DNA of 32,438 nucleotides. It comes from Candidatus Coatesiibacteriota bacterium (GTDB lineage Bacteria > RBG-13-66-14 > B26-G2). Location: positions 1 to 32,438 of the forward strand of contig QMNJ01000003.1 in assembly GCA_003647715.1 (NCBI GenBank), read 5' to 3'. Below, piece after piece: positions 24,371 to 32,438 of this stretch; position 1 is the stretch's first letter, and every line of letters begins with the position of its first letter. Position numbers and translations under genes: made by a program. The notes beneath the pieces are model-generated. The model saw only the letters and a program-made list of their open reading frames with translations. It did not search any database and had not been told where the DNA came from.

Positions 24371-25690
24371 TTAAGAAGCGGACTCTTTCTTCCTCTCTCT
24401 GAATTCTCTGGATAGTTTCACTGCACACAGGGATGAGCACATTGAACAGGCATCTGTATCACTTAAGGGGCATCTATCTCTCACTTTCTCAACTATAAAG
24501 GGGTCAATCGCCTCTTCAGCCTGACGGCGCCAGTCAAGGTTTCTTCTTGCAATACTCATTCTTAAATCCCAATCCCCTGCACCAGACACACCCTTTGCAA
24601 TGTCTGCGGCGTGAGCGGCTATACGGGCTGAGATAACGCCGACCTTCACATCATCCACATTGGGGAGAGTGAGGTGCTCTGCTGGGGTCACATAACAGAT
24701 GAAGTCGGCACCATTCCATGCAGCTATGGCTCCACCAATAGCAGATGTGATGTGGTCGTAACCCGGCGCTATATCAGTTACAATGGGACCGAGAACATAG
24801 AACGGTGCTCCATCACATATCTTCTTCTCCAGGGACACGTTTGCCCCAATCTGATGCAATGGTATATGCCCTGGACCCTCAATCATAACCTGAACACCTG
24901 CTTCTTTTGCTCGCTTGGCAAGTTCTCCAAGAACAGTCAGCTCTGCAAGCTGAGACACATCAGTCGCATCCGCAATTCCACCCGGTCTCAAGCCATCACC
25001 CAAACTCAGGGTCATATCATATTTGAGCGCTATATCAAGAATTGTGTCAAATCCCGAATATAGTGGATTCTCCATCCCCCTCTTTTTCATCCATTTAATA
25101 AGATAAGCCCCGCCTCTACTCACCACCCCCATAATCCTTCTGCCAACATCTTCGCTGGACTTCAGGGTAACCCCACAGTGCACGGTAATGAAATCAATAC
25201 CATCTTCACCATGCATCTCTATGGTCTCATACATCTCATTGGGTGAGACCTCAGAGAAGTCAACACCCTCATCTGCACACTTAGCGATAAGGTCATATAT
25301 GGGCACGGTTCCCATTGGAACAGGACATTTCTTTCTTATCATACGCCTGATGGCACGAATATCGCCGCCCGTTGACAAATCCATCACCGTATCGGCACCA
25401 CTGGCGATTGCGGTATCAAGCTTCTTAATCTCTAACTCAGGGTCACATAAGTCCCTTGAGGTTCCTATGTTGGCATTAACCTTGGTTATCAGACCCTCAC
25501 CTATGGCAACCGGTTTTATTGCTCTACCTTCATCTTTATGCAGAAGATTGTAAGGAAGGACTACTCGCCCTTTAGATATTTTATCTCTGATGAATTCTGG
25601 TTCAACTCCCTCATACTGGGATGCTTGAGCCATCTCGGGAGTCACTTTACCTACCTGTGCTTTTTGAAGCTGAGTTGCTTTCTCACACAT
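24371..25690 (-). CDS. thiC: Phosphomethylpyrimidine synthase ThiC family (short form)
   Basis: 439 aa; VNANIGTS, GADTVMDLSTGGD, ITVHCGVT, LSLGDGLRPGGIADA, MIEGPGHIPLHQI, CYVTPAEHLTLPN; terminal CSMCSSLC. Confidence 0.92.
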   Translation of the reverse strand: MCEKATQLQKAQVGKVTPEMAQASQYEGVEPEFIRDKISKGRVVLPYNLLHKDEGRAIKPVAIGEGLITKVNANIGTSRDLCDPELEIKKLDTAIASGADTVMDLSTGGDIRAIRRMIRKKCPVPMGTVPIYDLIAKCADEGVDFSEVSPNEMYETIEMHGEDGIDFITVHCGVTLKSSEDVGRRIMGVVSRGGAYLIKWMKKRGMENPLYSGFDTILDIALKYDMTLSLGDGLRPGGIADATDVSQLAELTVLGELAKRAKEAGVQVMIEGPGHIPLHQIGANVSLEKKICDGAPFYVLGPIVTDIAPGYDHITSAIGGAIAAWNGADFICYVTPAEHLTLPNVDDVKVGVISARIAAHAADIAKGVSGAGDWDLRMSIARRNLDWRRQAEEAIDPFIVEKVRDRCPLSDTDACSMCSSLCAVKLSREFRERKKESAS

Positions 25691-25722
25691 TATTCACTCG
25701 TGCCTTTCTATCAATAACATAC

Positions 25723-26580
25723 TTAAAACTCTTCAATTAATAAGAAGGGTTCAGGGTCAATATATTTACCATTATATCTCACCTCGTAATGGAGATGAGT
25801 CCCTGTTGACCTTCCAGTGTTCCCCATATAGGCAATCAACTGCCCACGCTTGACCACATCCCCCACCTCTACTACATTGCCCTTATTGTGGCAATATGCG
25901 GTGATATACCCATTGCCATGGTCAATCTCTACAGTAAGACCATAACCACCTTTAAGCCCCGAGAATATCACTACCCCATCAGCAGAAGCAACTATCGGCT
26001 GTCCGCGCTCACCAACTATATCAATACCCCTGTGCATTTGAATTGTGTTGGTAAATGGTGACTCATAATAACCAAATTTCCTGTATATCCACCCTTTGGT
26101 TGGCTTCAAACTTGGGATTCTCCTGCTGTCATCACCCATATTCTTGACTCTTGAATATATTGTCTCTAACCTCTGCCTCATTGTCCTTGCAGACAACAAC
26201 GCCTCACCTATACTCATTTTCTCATACCTTTTCAGATTACCTTCATCTCCCCTCAATTTATCAAGCTGTAGCTTCCTCTCCACATCATCCTGTGCCAACC
26301 TTATCTCTGAAAGCTTTGACTCCAGCTCAGGTATGGTCTTCTCCATTATCTCTATCTTACGTTCTTTCTTCTCTTTCACCTCCTCAAGATAGGTAACCAA
26401 TCTGGCATCCACCAGCGAATGCGTATAACAATATATCAAATAACCGACACCTGAAACAAAGAGAATAAACCCGACAAGTATAATTATAAGCACAGGAGGT
26501 GAAATATAAACATTCTTAATTTCCCCTTCCTTCTCAGGGGCTATGATAACCTCAATCCCTCTCTTCTTTTTTTCTCTCAA
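25723..26580 (-). CDS. M23 (LytM-type) peptidase
   Basis: 285 aa; one TM, coiled coil, MHRGIDIVGERGQPIVASADGVVIFSG...GNGYITAYCHN...GNTGRSTGTHLHYEVRYNGKYIDPEPF. Confidence 0.93.
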   Translation of the reverse strand: MREKKKRGIEVIIAPEKEGEIKNVYISPPVLIIILVGFILFVSGVGYLIYCYTHSLVDARLVTYLEEVKEKKERKIEIMEKTIPELESKLSEIRLAQDDVERKLQLDKLRGDEGNLKRYEKMSIGEALLSARTMRQRLETIYSRVKNMGDDSRRIPSLKPTKGWIYRKFGYYESPFTNTIQMHRGIDIVGERGQPIVASADGVVIFSGLKGGYGLTVEIDHGNGYITAYCHNKGNVVEVGDVVKRGQLIAYMGNTGRSTGTHLHYEVRYNGKYIDPEPFLLIEEF

Positions 26581-26779
26581 ACTACTCCTTGCTTATAATT
26601 TACTGAACAAATAGAAAAATATCCATAAAACATCTTAATAACACTATATATTCTTTTAATTATATCACATACTCTACTGTCCATAAACTTAAAAAATAAA
26701 AAACAATACATCAAATAGATACATCTTTTAACATTAAATATTTGTCCTGTGATATTATTGGTTACTAATTTTGACTAAA

Positions 26780-28795
26780 CTACTGCATAAGGTTTCGCAT
26801 TCGTCTTAACATTTCTGCCTGCTCTTCTTCTGACTGCGGTGCTAATAATTCTTTTACATCCATCTTTACCTCAACCTTGTTTCTCAATGCAGTATAGAAA
26901 TCCATATAGATACCCTGTCTTATACTCTCTCTCATTGACTTGAGGGTTGAACTAAGATGCTTCTCAATCTCCTCATCAGTTGGTTCTTTAACTGATTTCA
27001 CTAATACGAAACACACACCATCCCTACAGCGAAGTGGCTTGCTTACTTTTCCTATCTCTAAATTAAATATGGAATCAAGTATTCTAAAATCATTACCTAT
27101 GCCAGGTGCACCCATTCCCTTTGATATATTTTCCCTCCTCTCTATCTTCTCTCCAGTCATTTCTGCAATATATTCAAGTGTCAACTCCCCATTCGCCCTG
27201 CTACGATTGATATTCTCAACCTCCTCAAGAGCAAGTTCAAACGCCTTCTCCCTCAATGCATCCTTCTCCACCTGCTCCCTCACATCCTCAATTCCTGCTA
27301 TCTCTGACGGCTTCCTGTCCATTACCTGAAACACAATGTAACCAGTTAATTGTGGTGGAGCGTAGGCAATACTCTGTGTGATGGGGAGAACTCTACCCAC
27401 ATCTCCAATATTTAGTTTAAATGCCTCGTTGGCGAGCGAGGGCATCCGCCCCAGCTCCTTGATAAACCCATCTTTTGAGAAGTAATCTGTCTCAACCACC
27501 TTCAAACCGAGTGTCATTCCCTCAACATCTATAGAATTTCCACCCTTAACTGATTCATATACTTCTTGTGCCTTCTTCTCAGCCCTCTCTTCCGCTATTG
27601 CACGCGTCAATATCTCCTTAATGTTCTCCTTCTGCTCATCATAAGGAGGGACATCCTCCTCCCTGAGAATTATATGATAGCCCTCCTCATCGCGGACTGG
27701 CTCTTTCGTGTATTCTCCAGCGTTAAGTTCAAGGGCATTCCTATCAAACTCATCTCCCCACTGACCTGGCATATAGAAGCCAAGGTCTCCACCAAGTGAC
27801 GAACTTGGGTGGTCAGAATACTTCTTGGCGAGCTCTGAAAAATCAGCCCCACTATTGAGTTCGGCAATCACCCTTAATGCCTTCTCTTTAGCCCTTGCAT
27901 CTTCTGATGGCGAAGCATCTTTGGGAACTGCAATGAGAATCTGTCTGGTATGTATCATACCCATATCAAGATAATCATTTTTGTGCTGTTCATAATAAGC
28001 CCTCATCTGCTTCTCACTCACTTCTATATCCTTTGCTATCTCGTTTATGTCAATATAAATATATTTAACCTTCACCCTCTCCGGCTTCCAGTATCTCTCC
28101 TTATGTTCCTGATAGTAAGAGATTACATCATCTTCTCCCAGTTTCACATCATCTTTATACTTTTCAACAGGTATCTTCACATATTCAATATCTGCTGTGG
28201 TTAAACTATCCCTTATAAGTTCTTCCACCTCTTTGGCAGAGATTCTGCTATTAGATGCAACAATATCAATAACAAAGGAACAAACCATCTCCTTCCTCAA
28301 GTTCTCCTCAAACTCTGCAGGGGTCATATATAACTCGCTGGCAAGCAACTCTCTATAGAGCTCTATGTCAAATTCACCCCCCCTCTGGAAGGCGGGAGAA
28401 GAAATTACCCTGTCTCTTATTACATCATCCGCAATCTTAATTCCCATTCGTTCAGCGATATTCAATAGTGACTGCCTGTATATAAGCATCTCAAGTGTCT
28501 TCTGCGCCGATATAGTCCTCAAATAGTTATCCATATCTTTCGTGATGTTCCCCTGATACTGCTTGCGCGCCTCCCTCAACCGAAGAGCATACTCCCTCTG
28601 CATCTCAATGAAGAACTCATCCCGCTTTATTGCTTCACCATCAACCTTGGCAATGGTAGAAGCTCTCCTCTCAGTAAATAATTTAATACCAGTTGAAGCA
28701 CCCCACAAAAATATCGCTCCAACAAATGCAATTATCACCACCCACATTATTGGTTTCATTCCCTCTCGTATTCCCCGAAGCATCTTACTTCTCAA
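26780..28795 (-). CDS. PpiD/SurA-type peptidylprolyl isomerase
   Basis: 671 aa; N-terminal TM MKPIMWVVIIAFVGAIFLWG; parvulin core HTRQILIAVP...FSELAKKYSDHPSSSLGGDLGFYMPGQWGDEFDRNALELNAGE...EEGYHII. Confidence 0.92.
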   Translation of the reverse strand: MRSKMLRGIREGMKPIMWVVIIAFVGAIFLWGASTGIKLFTERRASTIAKVDGEAIKRDEFFIEMQREYALRLREARKQYQGNITKDMDNYLRTISAQKTLEMLIYRQSLLNIAERMGIKIADDVIRDRVISSPAFQRGGEFDIELYRELLASELYMTPAEFEENLRKEMVCSFVIDIVASNSRISAKEVEELIRDSLTTADIEYVKIPVEKYKDDVKLGEDDVISYYQEHKERYWKPERVKVKYIYIDINEIAKDIEVSEKQMRAYYEQHKNDYLDMGMIHTRQILIAVPKDASPSEDARAKEKALRVIAELNSGADFSELAKKYSDHPSSSLGGDLGFYMPGQWGDEFDRNALELNAGEYTKEPVRDEEGYHIILREEDVPPYDEQKENIKEILTRAIAEERAEKKAQEVYESVKGGNSIDVEGMTLGLKVVETDYFSKDGFIKELGRMPSLANEAFKLNIGDVGRVLPITQSIAYAPPQLTGYIVFQVMDRKPSEIAGIEDVREQVEKDALREKAFELALEEVENINRSRANGELTLEYIAEMTGEKIERRENISKGMGAPGIGNDFRILDSIFNLEIGKVSKPLRCRDGVCFVLVKSVKEPTDEEIEKHLSSTLKSMRESIRQGIYMDFYTALRNKVEVKMDVKELLAPQSEEEQAEMLRRMRNLMQ

Positions 28796-29255
28796 CCTCC
28801 AGACCTATAATGTGTCTCATATCTAACTCTATTTTCAAAGTATTTCTGAAAAGTCCCTCACCCGCATCCCTCGCAAGATTATCTGCCCTCTTATTACTCT
28901 CCCTCTTAATATATAAAACTTCAATATCTAGACCCTTACTAAGGTCAAAATACCTCTTTACAAGCTCCCTTATTCTATCATTTTTTACCCGATACTCTCC
29001 ATTAATCTGCTTGGACATCAACTCACTATCAGTGTATATCTTTGCCTTTTTTGCACCCATTTGTTTTATTATCTCAACTGCTATCAGGAGAGAAATGTAT
29101 TCTGCCATGTTATTGGTGGTCTCGCCAATACCCGCTGAAAAGACACCAACTTCATTACCATCTCTATCTTCCACCAAAACACCAATCCCTGAGGGACCGG
29201 GATTTCCCTTTGAGGAACCGTCTATATAAATATTCAGTTCTCCTACATCATTCAT
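28785..29255 (-). CDS. RNase HI-like protein
   Basis: IYIDGSSKGNPGPSGIG, NMAEYISLLIAVE, IYTDSELMSKQINGEY, NKRADNLARDA retain the catalytic D/E/D/D; start set at Met overlapping the zinc-ribbon stop (track start 29297). Confidence 0.9.
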   Translation of the reverse strand: MNDVGELNIYIDGSSKGNPGPSGIGVLVEDRDGNEVGVFSAGIGETTNNMAEYISLLIAVEIIKQMGAKKAKIYTDSELMSKQINGEYRVKNDRIRELVKRYFDLSKGLDIEVLYIKRESNKRADNLARDAGEGLFRNTLKIELDMRHIIGLEVEK

Positions 29256-29973
29256 CCTTATGCTCCTCATCATCCTTATGATACAAGTAGCATGCACAGT
29301 TAGGACAGCGCTCTACGGTCTCACCTAAGATTACTCTATTAACCAACTGTGGTGGAAGATTGACAAAGCAGTTCTGACACACACCATCTACGACAATAGC
29401 AGTTGCTCTACCCTGGTTATGTTCTCTAGTTCTCTCATATCTGGAAAGTATCATCTTATCTATCCTGCCTGCCAATCTCTCTCTCTCTATCGTTAACTCA
29501 TCAATTGTCTTCTTCAATTCATTCTCACGCTGTTTAGAAAAGTCGCGGAAGGCATTGACATCCCTTCTTTTACTCTCAATAGAACCTTCTAACTTTTTAA
29601 TACTTTCTTCATAGTTATCTATCTCTTCCAGTAGCATTATTACCTCATCCTCAAGAACCGATATATCATTCCTGGTATTATCAATCTCTTTCAAGATAGC
29701 TGTATATTCCTCATTGGTTTTGACCTCAAACAATTGCTTCTGATACTTATTAAGAAGCGATTGTGTTTCTTCAAGATTTCTCTCTTTACGAATCCTCTGC
29801 CTTTTGGTCTCCTCCAACCTTGTTTTAATATCTTCAAGCTCCTCTTGAAGCGTCTTTAACTCGTTAAACTTTTTTGAGATTTGAAGGGGGAGATTTTCTA
29901 ACTCTTTTCTTGCAGTATCTATCCTGGTGTCTACTTCTCCCAGTGATACTATCAAGAAAAGAGTTTCGTTCAT
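29248..29973 (-). CDS. Coiled-coil C4-type zinc-ribbon protein (COG1579-like)
   Basis: 241 aa coiled coil followed by GVCQNCFVNLPPQLVNRVILGETVERCPNCACYLYH. Confidence 0.88.
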   Translation of the reverse strand: MNETLFLIVSLGEVDTRIDTARKELENLPLQISKKFNELKTLQEELEDIKTRLEETKRQRIRKERNLEETQSLLNKYQKQLFEVKTNEEYTAILKEIDNTRNDISVLEDEVIMLLEEIDNYEESIKKLEGSIESKRRDVNAFRDFSKQRENELKKTIDELTIERERLAGRIDKMILSRYERTREHNQGRATAIVVDGVCQNCFVNLPPQLVNRVILGETVERCPNCACYLYHKDDEEHKDE

Positions 29974-31607
29974 CTTCGGAAAATCACCTTCTCAAAGAAC
30001 TTACCCACTCTATCTGGAAGGACAATGAGTTTGTATAAAACCCTATGCCTTCTCTCAAAATCGCTGGTGTCGAAAAACAGAGCGACAAATGCAACCAGAC
30101 AACCCAGGAATATTCCAAATAAAAATCCAACAAGAAGATTGAACTTCTTGTTGGGTGATACTGGGTCTTCATAAGCATACGGTTTATGCAGATACCTAAT
30201 CTGCTTTTCTACGGGTCTTTGTTGTATCTCTTCAATTTTCTGTCTTTCATACTCAGTTACAAGGACAGTATACACAGATTGTAGTTCTGTTAATCGCTTG
30301 GTCAGACGAGCCATTTCCATCTGCTCTTTAGGCATCTTTGATGTGATTTCTGCAAAGGTTTTCTCATAACTTGATATCTGGCTGTTGATACCCACAAGCC
30401 TTGATTTTATATTGCTTAAAACCATCTCATAAAATCTCTCCTTGAGATTCTTCAGCTCTCTCTCTTTATTTTTAACAGAGGGGTGTTTCTCAGTATATAT
30501 TGATTTCATCCTCGCCAGCTCTGTGCTTGCGGTATCAACCTGTGTCTTAAGAGAAGCAAGAGTAGGGTCATCAGAGACCAGAGGGATAGAAACACCGAAG
30601 GGGATATCAGTAACATCTATCTTATCCTCCACCAATAAGGTGAAGTATCTGTTAGAGAGGTCCCTCTGAATTTCAAGTGCTATCCTCTGTCCGGTCAATT
30701 CAGAGAGGATTGCAACCACCTCTGAAATAGCATCGCCATAATACAATGTTTTATGTTCTTTCTGATATTTAACCAGTTCATCCTGAATCTGCTCCATCTC
30801 CCTGTTTACCTCTTCTATCTCTTCTCCAAGTATCGCCAAACTTTCCTCCATAGATGAGAACTCATATTCCGAAGTCAACTTAAGGTATTTTTCAAGAACT
30901 AATTTCAGGATGTTTTTTGCTGTTATTCTATCTGTCCAATCAGCCGTTATTTCAATAATCCTTGGTCCTGGGTTCTTAGTAGTTATTGCAACATTACCCA
31001 GATATTCCAGCAATGCAAATTTATCCCACACACTAAACTCAATCTCATCACCCTTCTTGAAATCACCGGTTACTACAAATTTCAATCCGCCACCAGTATA
31101 TCTCTCACCAATCTTCCCACTGCCTACATATTCATCATCATTATAATAGACATTATAATCGCCACTATTATTTACAAACCTAATGGTGTATTCACCCGCT
31201 GAATTAAGTTTGTTTATAGATATAGGTCCCACAACATTCTCACCATATTCATCCTTAGGTATTTTACGCCTGTCAACATAGAGATTCAATTCATCTGCAA
31301 CACTCTCTAAATTCCGCAAACTGGTCATCACATATGTCTCAGTATCAAGCGCAGAAATCTCACCAAAACCGACCATAGACATCAACACATCAACCCCTGT
31401 GGATACGAAGCCAGGGGTCGGTCCAGTCGCCTGAGGAACCATAATAGCGGTAGTCGCCCGATACTTCGTGGTCATCATAAGAGTAGCCGCAACTGCACCA
31501 AAGGTAACCAGAATAGCAATAAAAAGAACAAGATATCTCCTGCTCCAGATTGCTTTTATATAATCTATTATGTTGAACCTTCTTTCATCCCGCATCTCTT
31601 TAGCCAT
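29970..31607 (-). CDS. Wzz/GumC-type polysaccharide chain-length protein
   Basis: 545 aa; N-terminal TM, long coiled coil, SPNKKFNLLVGFLFGIFLGCLVAFVALFF C-terminal TM; no kinase domain. Confidence 0.88.
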   Translation of the reverse strand: MAKEMRDERRFNIIDYIKAIWSRRYLVLFIAILVTFGAVAATLMMTTKYRATTAIMVPQATGPTPGFVSTGVDVLMSMVGFGEISALDTETYVMTSLRNLESVADELNLYVDRRKIPKDEYGENVVGPISINKLNSAGEYTIRFVNNSGDYNVYYNDDEYVGSGKIGERYTGGGLKFVVTGDFKKGDEIEFSVWDKFALLEYLGNVAITTKNPGPRIIEITADWTDRITAKNILKLVLEKYLKLTSEYEFSSMEESLAILGEEIEEVNREMEQIQDELVKYQKEHKTLYYGDAISEVVAILSELTGQRIALEIQRDLSNRYFTLLVEDKIDVTDIPFGVSIPLVSDDPTLASLKTQVDTASTELARMKSIYTEKHPSVKNKERELKNLKERFYEMVLSNIKSRLVGINSQISSYEKTFAEITSKMPKEQMEMARLTKRLTELQSVYTVLVTEYERQKIEEIQQRPVEKQIRYLHKPYAYEDPVSPNKKFNLLVGFLFGIFLGCLVAFVALFFDTSDFERRHRVLYKLIVLPDRVGKFFEKVIFRR

Positions 31608-31613
31608 AATAAT

Positions 31614-32306
31614 TTACCTCTGAAAAGTGTCATATACATTCCCGCTTCTGATTATCATACTCATTGCTGGAGTGACATTCTGAAGCACTTCATTCAATCT
31701 GGTCATCATGGTCTTGGGAACAAAGATGATATCACCTGGCTGTATCATAATGTTATCTTGCAGATTGCCTTCTGTCATTACCTCATCAAGATTGCAGGAA
31801 ACTAACTCTGGATTCTTAAGTCCACCCCTTATTACCTTGACATCATATTTCAGAGCAGTTCTAAGAAATCCTCCTGAAGATACTATTGCCTCCAGTATAG
31901 ATATATCCCTATTCAATACATATACACCTGGTTGTCTAACCTCACCACATATGATATACCTGGCATTTGCCACCTTTTCAACCGATACAATAACTTCTGG
32001 CTCTATTATATACTCACTCAACCTGCTCTGCAGTTCTTCCTCAAGCATAGAAGTGGTCATACCTGTAACTTTTATCCTCCCTACCAGATGGAGATTAATA
32101 GTTCCATCGCTATCAATAATTACCCTGCCACCTACAGGGTATTCTGTCTCCACTCCCTCGTGGGAGCTCATCGGTAAAATCGGCTCGAAAACAGGTAGAA
32201 CAGAGATATACAGAACATCCTGTGGTCCAAGAATATACTCTGAAAGACCCTGACCTGTTAATGTCATTGCGATAAACAACAATATACATACTGGTCTTAA
32301 AACCAT
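31614..32306 (-). CDS. Polysaccharide export protein (Wza-like, SLBB)
   Basis: 230 aa; YILGPQDVLYISV, GGRVIIDSDGTINLHLVGRIKVTGMTTSMLEEEL, ARYIICGEVRQPGVYVLNRDISILEAIVSSGG, IQPGDIIFVPK. Confidence 0.92.
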   Translation of the reverse strand: MVLRPVCILLFIAMTLTGQGLSEYILGPQDVLYISVLPVFEPILPMSSHEGVETEYPVGGRVIIDSDGTINLHLVGRIKVTGMTTSMLEEELQSRLSEYIIEPEVIVSVEKVANARYIICGEVRQPGVYVLNRDISILEAIVSSGGFLRTALKYDVKVIRGGLKNPELVSCNLDEVMTEGNLQDNIMIQPGDIIFVPKTMMTRLNEVLQNVTPAMSMIIRSGNVYDTFQR

Positions 32307-32438
32307 AGCTATTATCCCCTTATCTCCAGAAAGACCTAATTACACCTCCTGGGTGCTTCAGGATAAGATTATACAATATGCTCATAATATTAATTTCTCT
32401 AAAATGCCTATTATCTATTGCTTTTTTTAACAATACTA

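Noticed and set aside
24405-24460. ThiC C-terminal motif reads CSMCSSLC (CX2CX3C) rather than the CX2CX4C I recall for long ThiC
   Set aside because: Short anaerobe/archaeal-type ThiC forms appear to use shorter spacing, so probably normal; ThiC versus BzaF-type HBI synthase cannot be decided by eye and needs phylogeny.
25690-25725. TPP riboswitch upstream of thiC
   Set aside because: Only ~32 bp separate thiC from the upstream M23 gene; no room for a THI element.
26581-26779. 200-bp A/T-rich intergenic gap as an ncRNA or origin
   Set aside because: No tRNA fold, repeats, DnaA-box cluster or GC-rich hairpin seen; most simply promoter/terminator sequence.
1-32438. CRISPR arrays, IS elements, integrases, tRNA/rRNA genes
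   Set aside because: None seen on reading; no spaced direct repeats, transposase motifs or structural-RNA signatures noticed. A tRNAscan/minced run would confirm.

Overview
The 32.4 kb window is densely coded and probably comes from a diderm (Omp85, Wza and lipoprotein genes), largely anaerobic-type bacterium (Rex, two-cluster ferredoxin, Fe-S fumarase alpha, ThiC). I assign about 29 protein genes. No rRNA, tRNA, CRISPR, IS element or phage signal was seen by eye. One partial gene at the left edge (DUF4388-like, minus strand) is missing from the supplied ORF track. Minus-strand groups: DUF4388-like / Rex / KARI-like / PgsA-like / half-size AI-2E; two glycosyltransferases; saccharopine-dehydrogenase-like, subtilase and PD40 protein; ThiC / M23 / PpiD-SurA / RNase H / zinc ribbon / Wzz / Wza. 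Plus-strand groups: secreted protein, DUF362 ferredoxin and lipoprotein; 988-aa coiled coil, orphan ParA and LeuD-like; a four-gene envelope cassette ending in an HExxH peptidase / beta-propeller / Omp85-barrel fusion; epimerase, MBL hydrolase and fumarase alpha. The best candidates for something new are (1) the coiled-coil + ParA pair as a possible intracellular positioning system, (2) the protease-propeller-barrel fusion with its coupled lipoproteins, and (3) a KARI paralogue that keeps the metal ligands but has lost the conserved His and Lys at positions 107 and 130. All functional statements come from reading motifs by eye; no database search was run.
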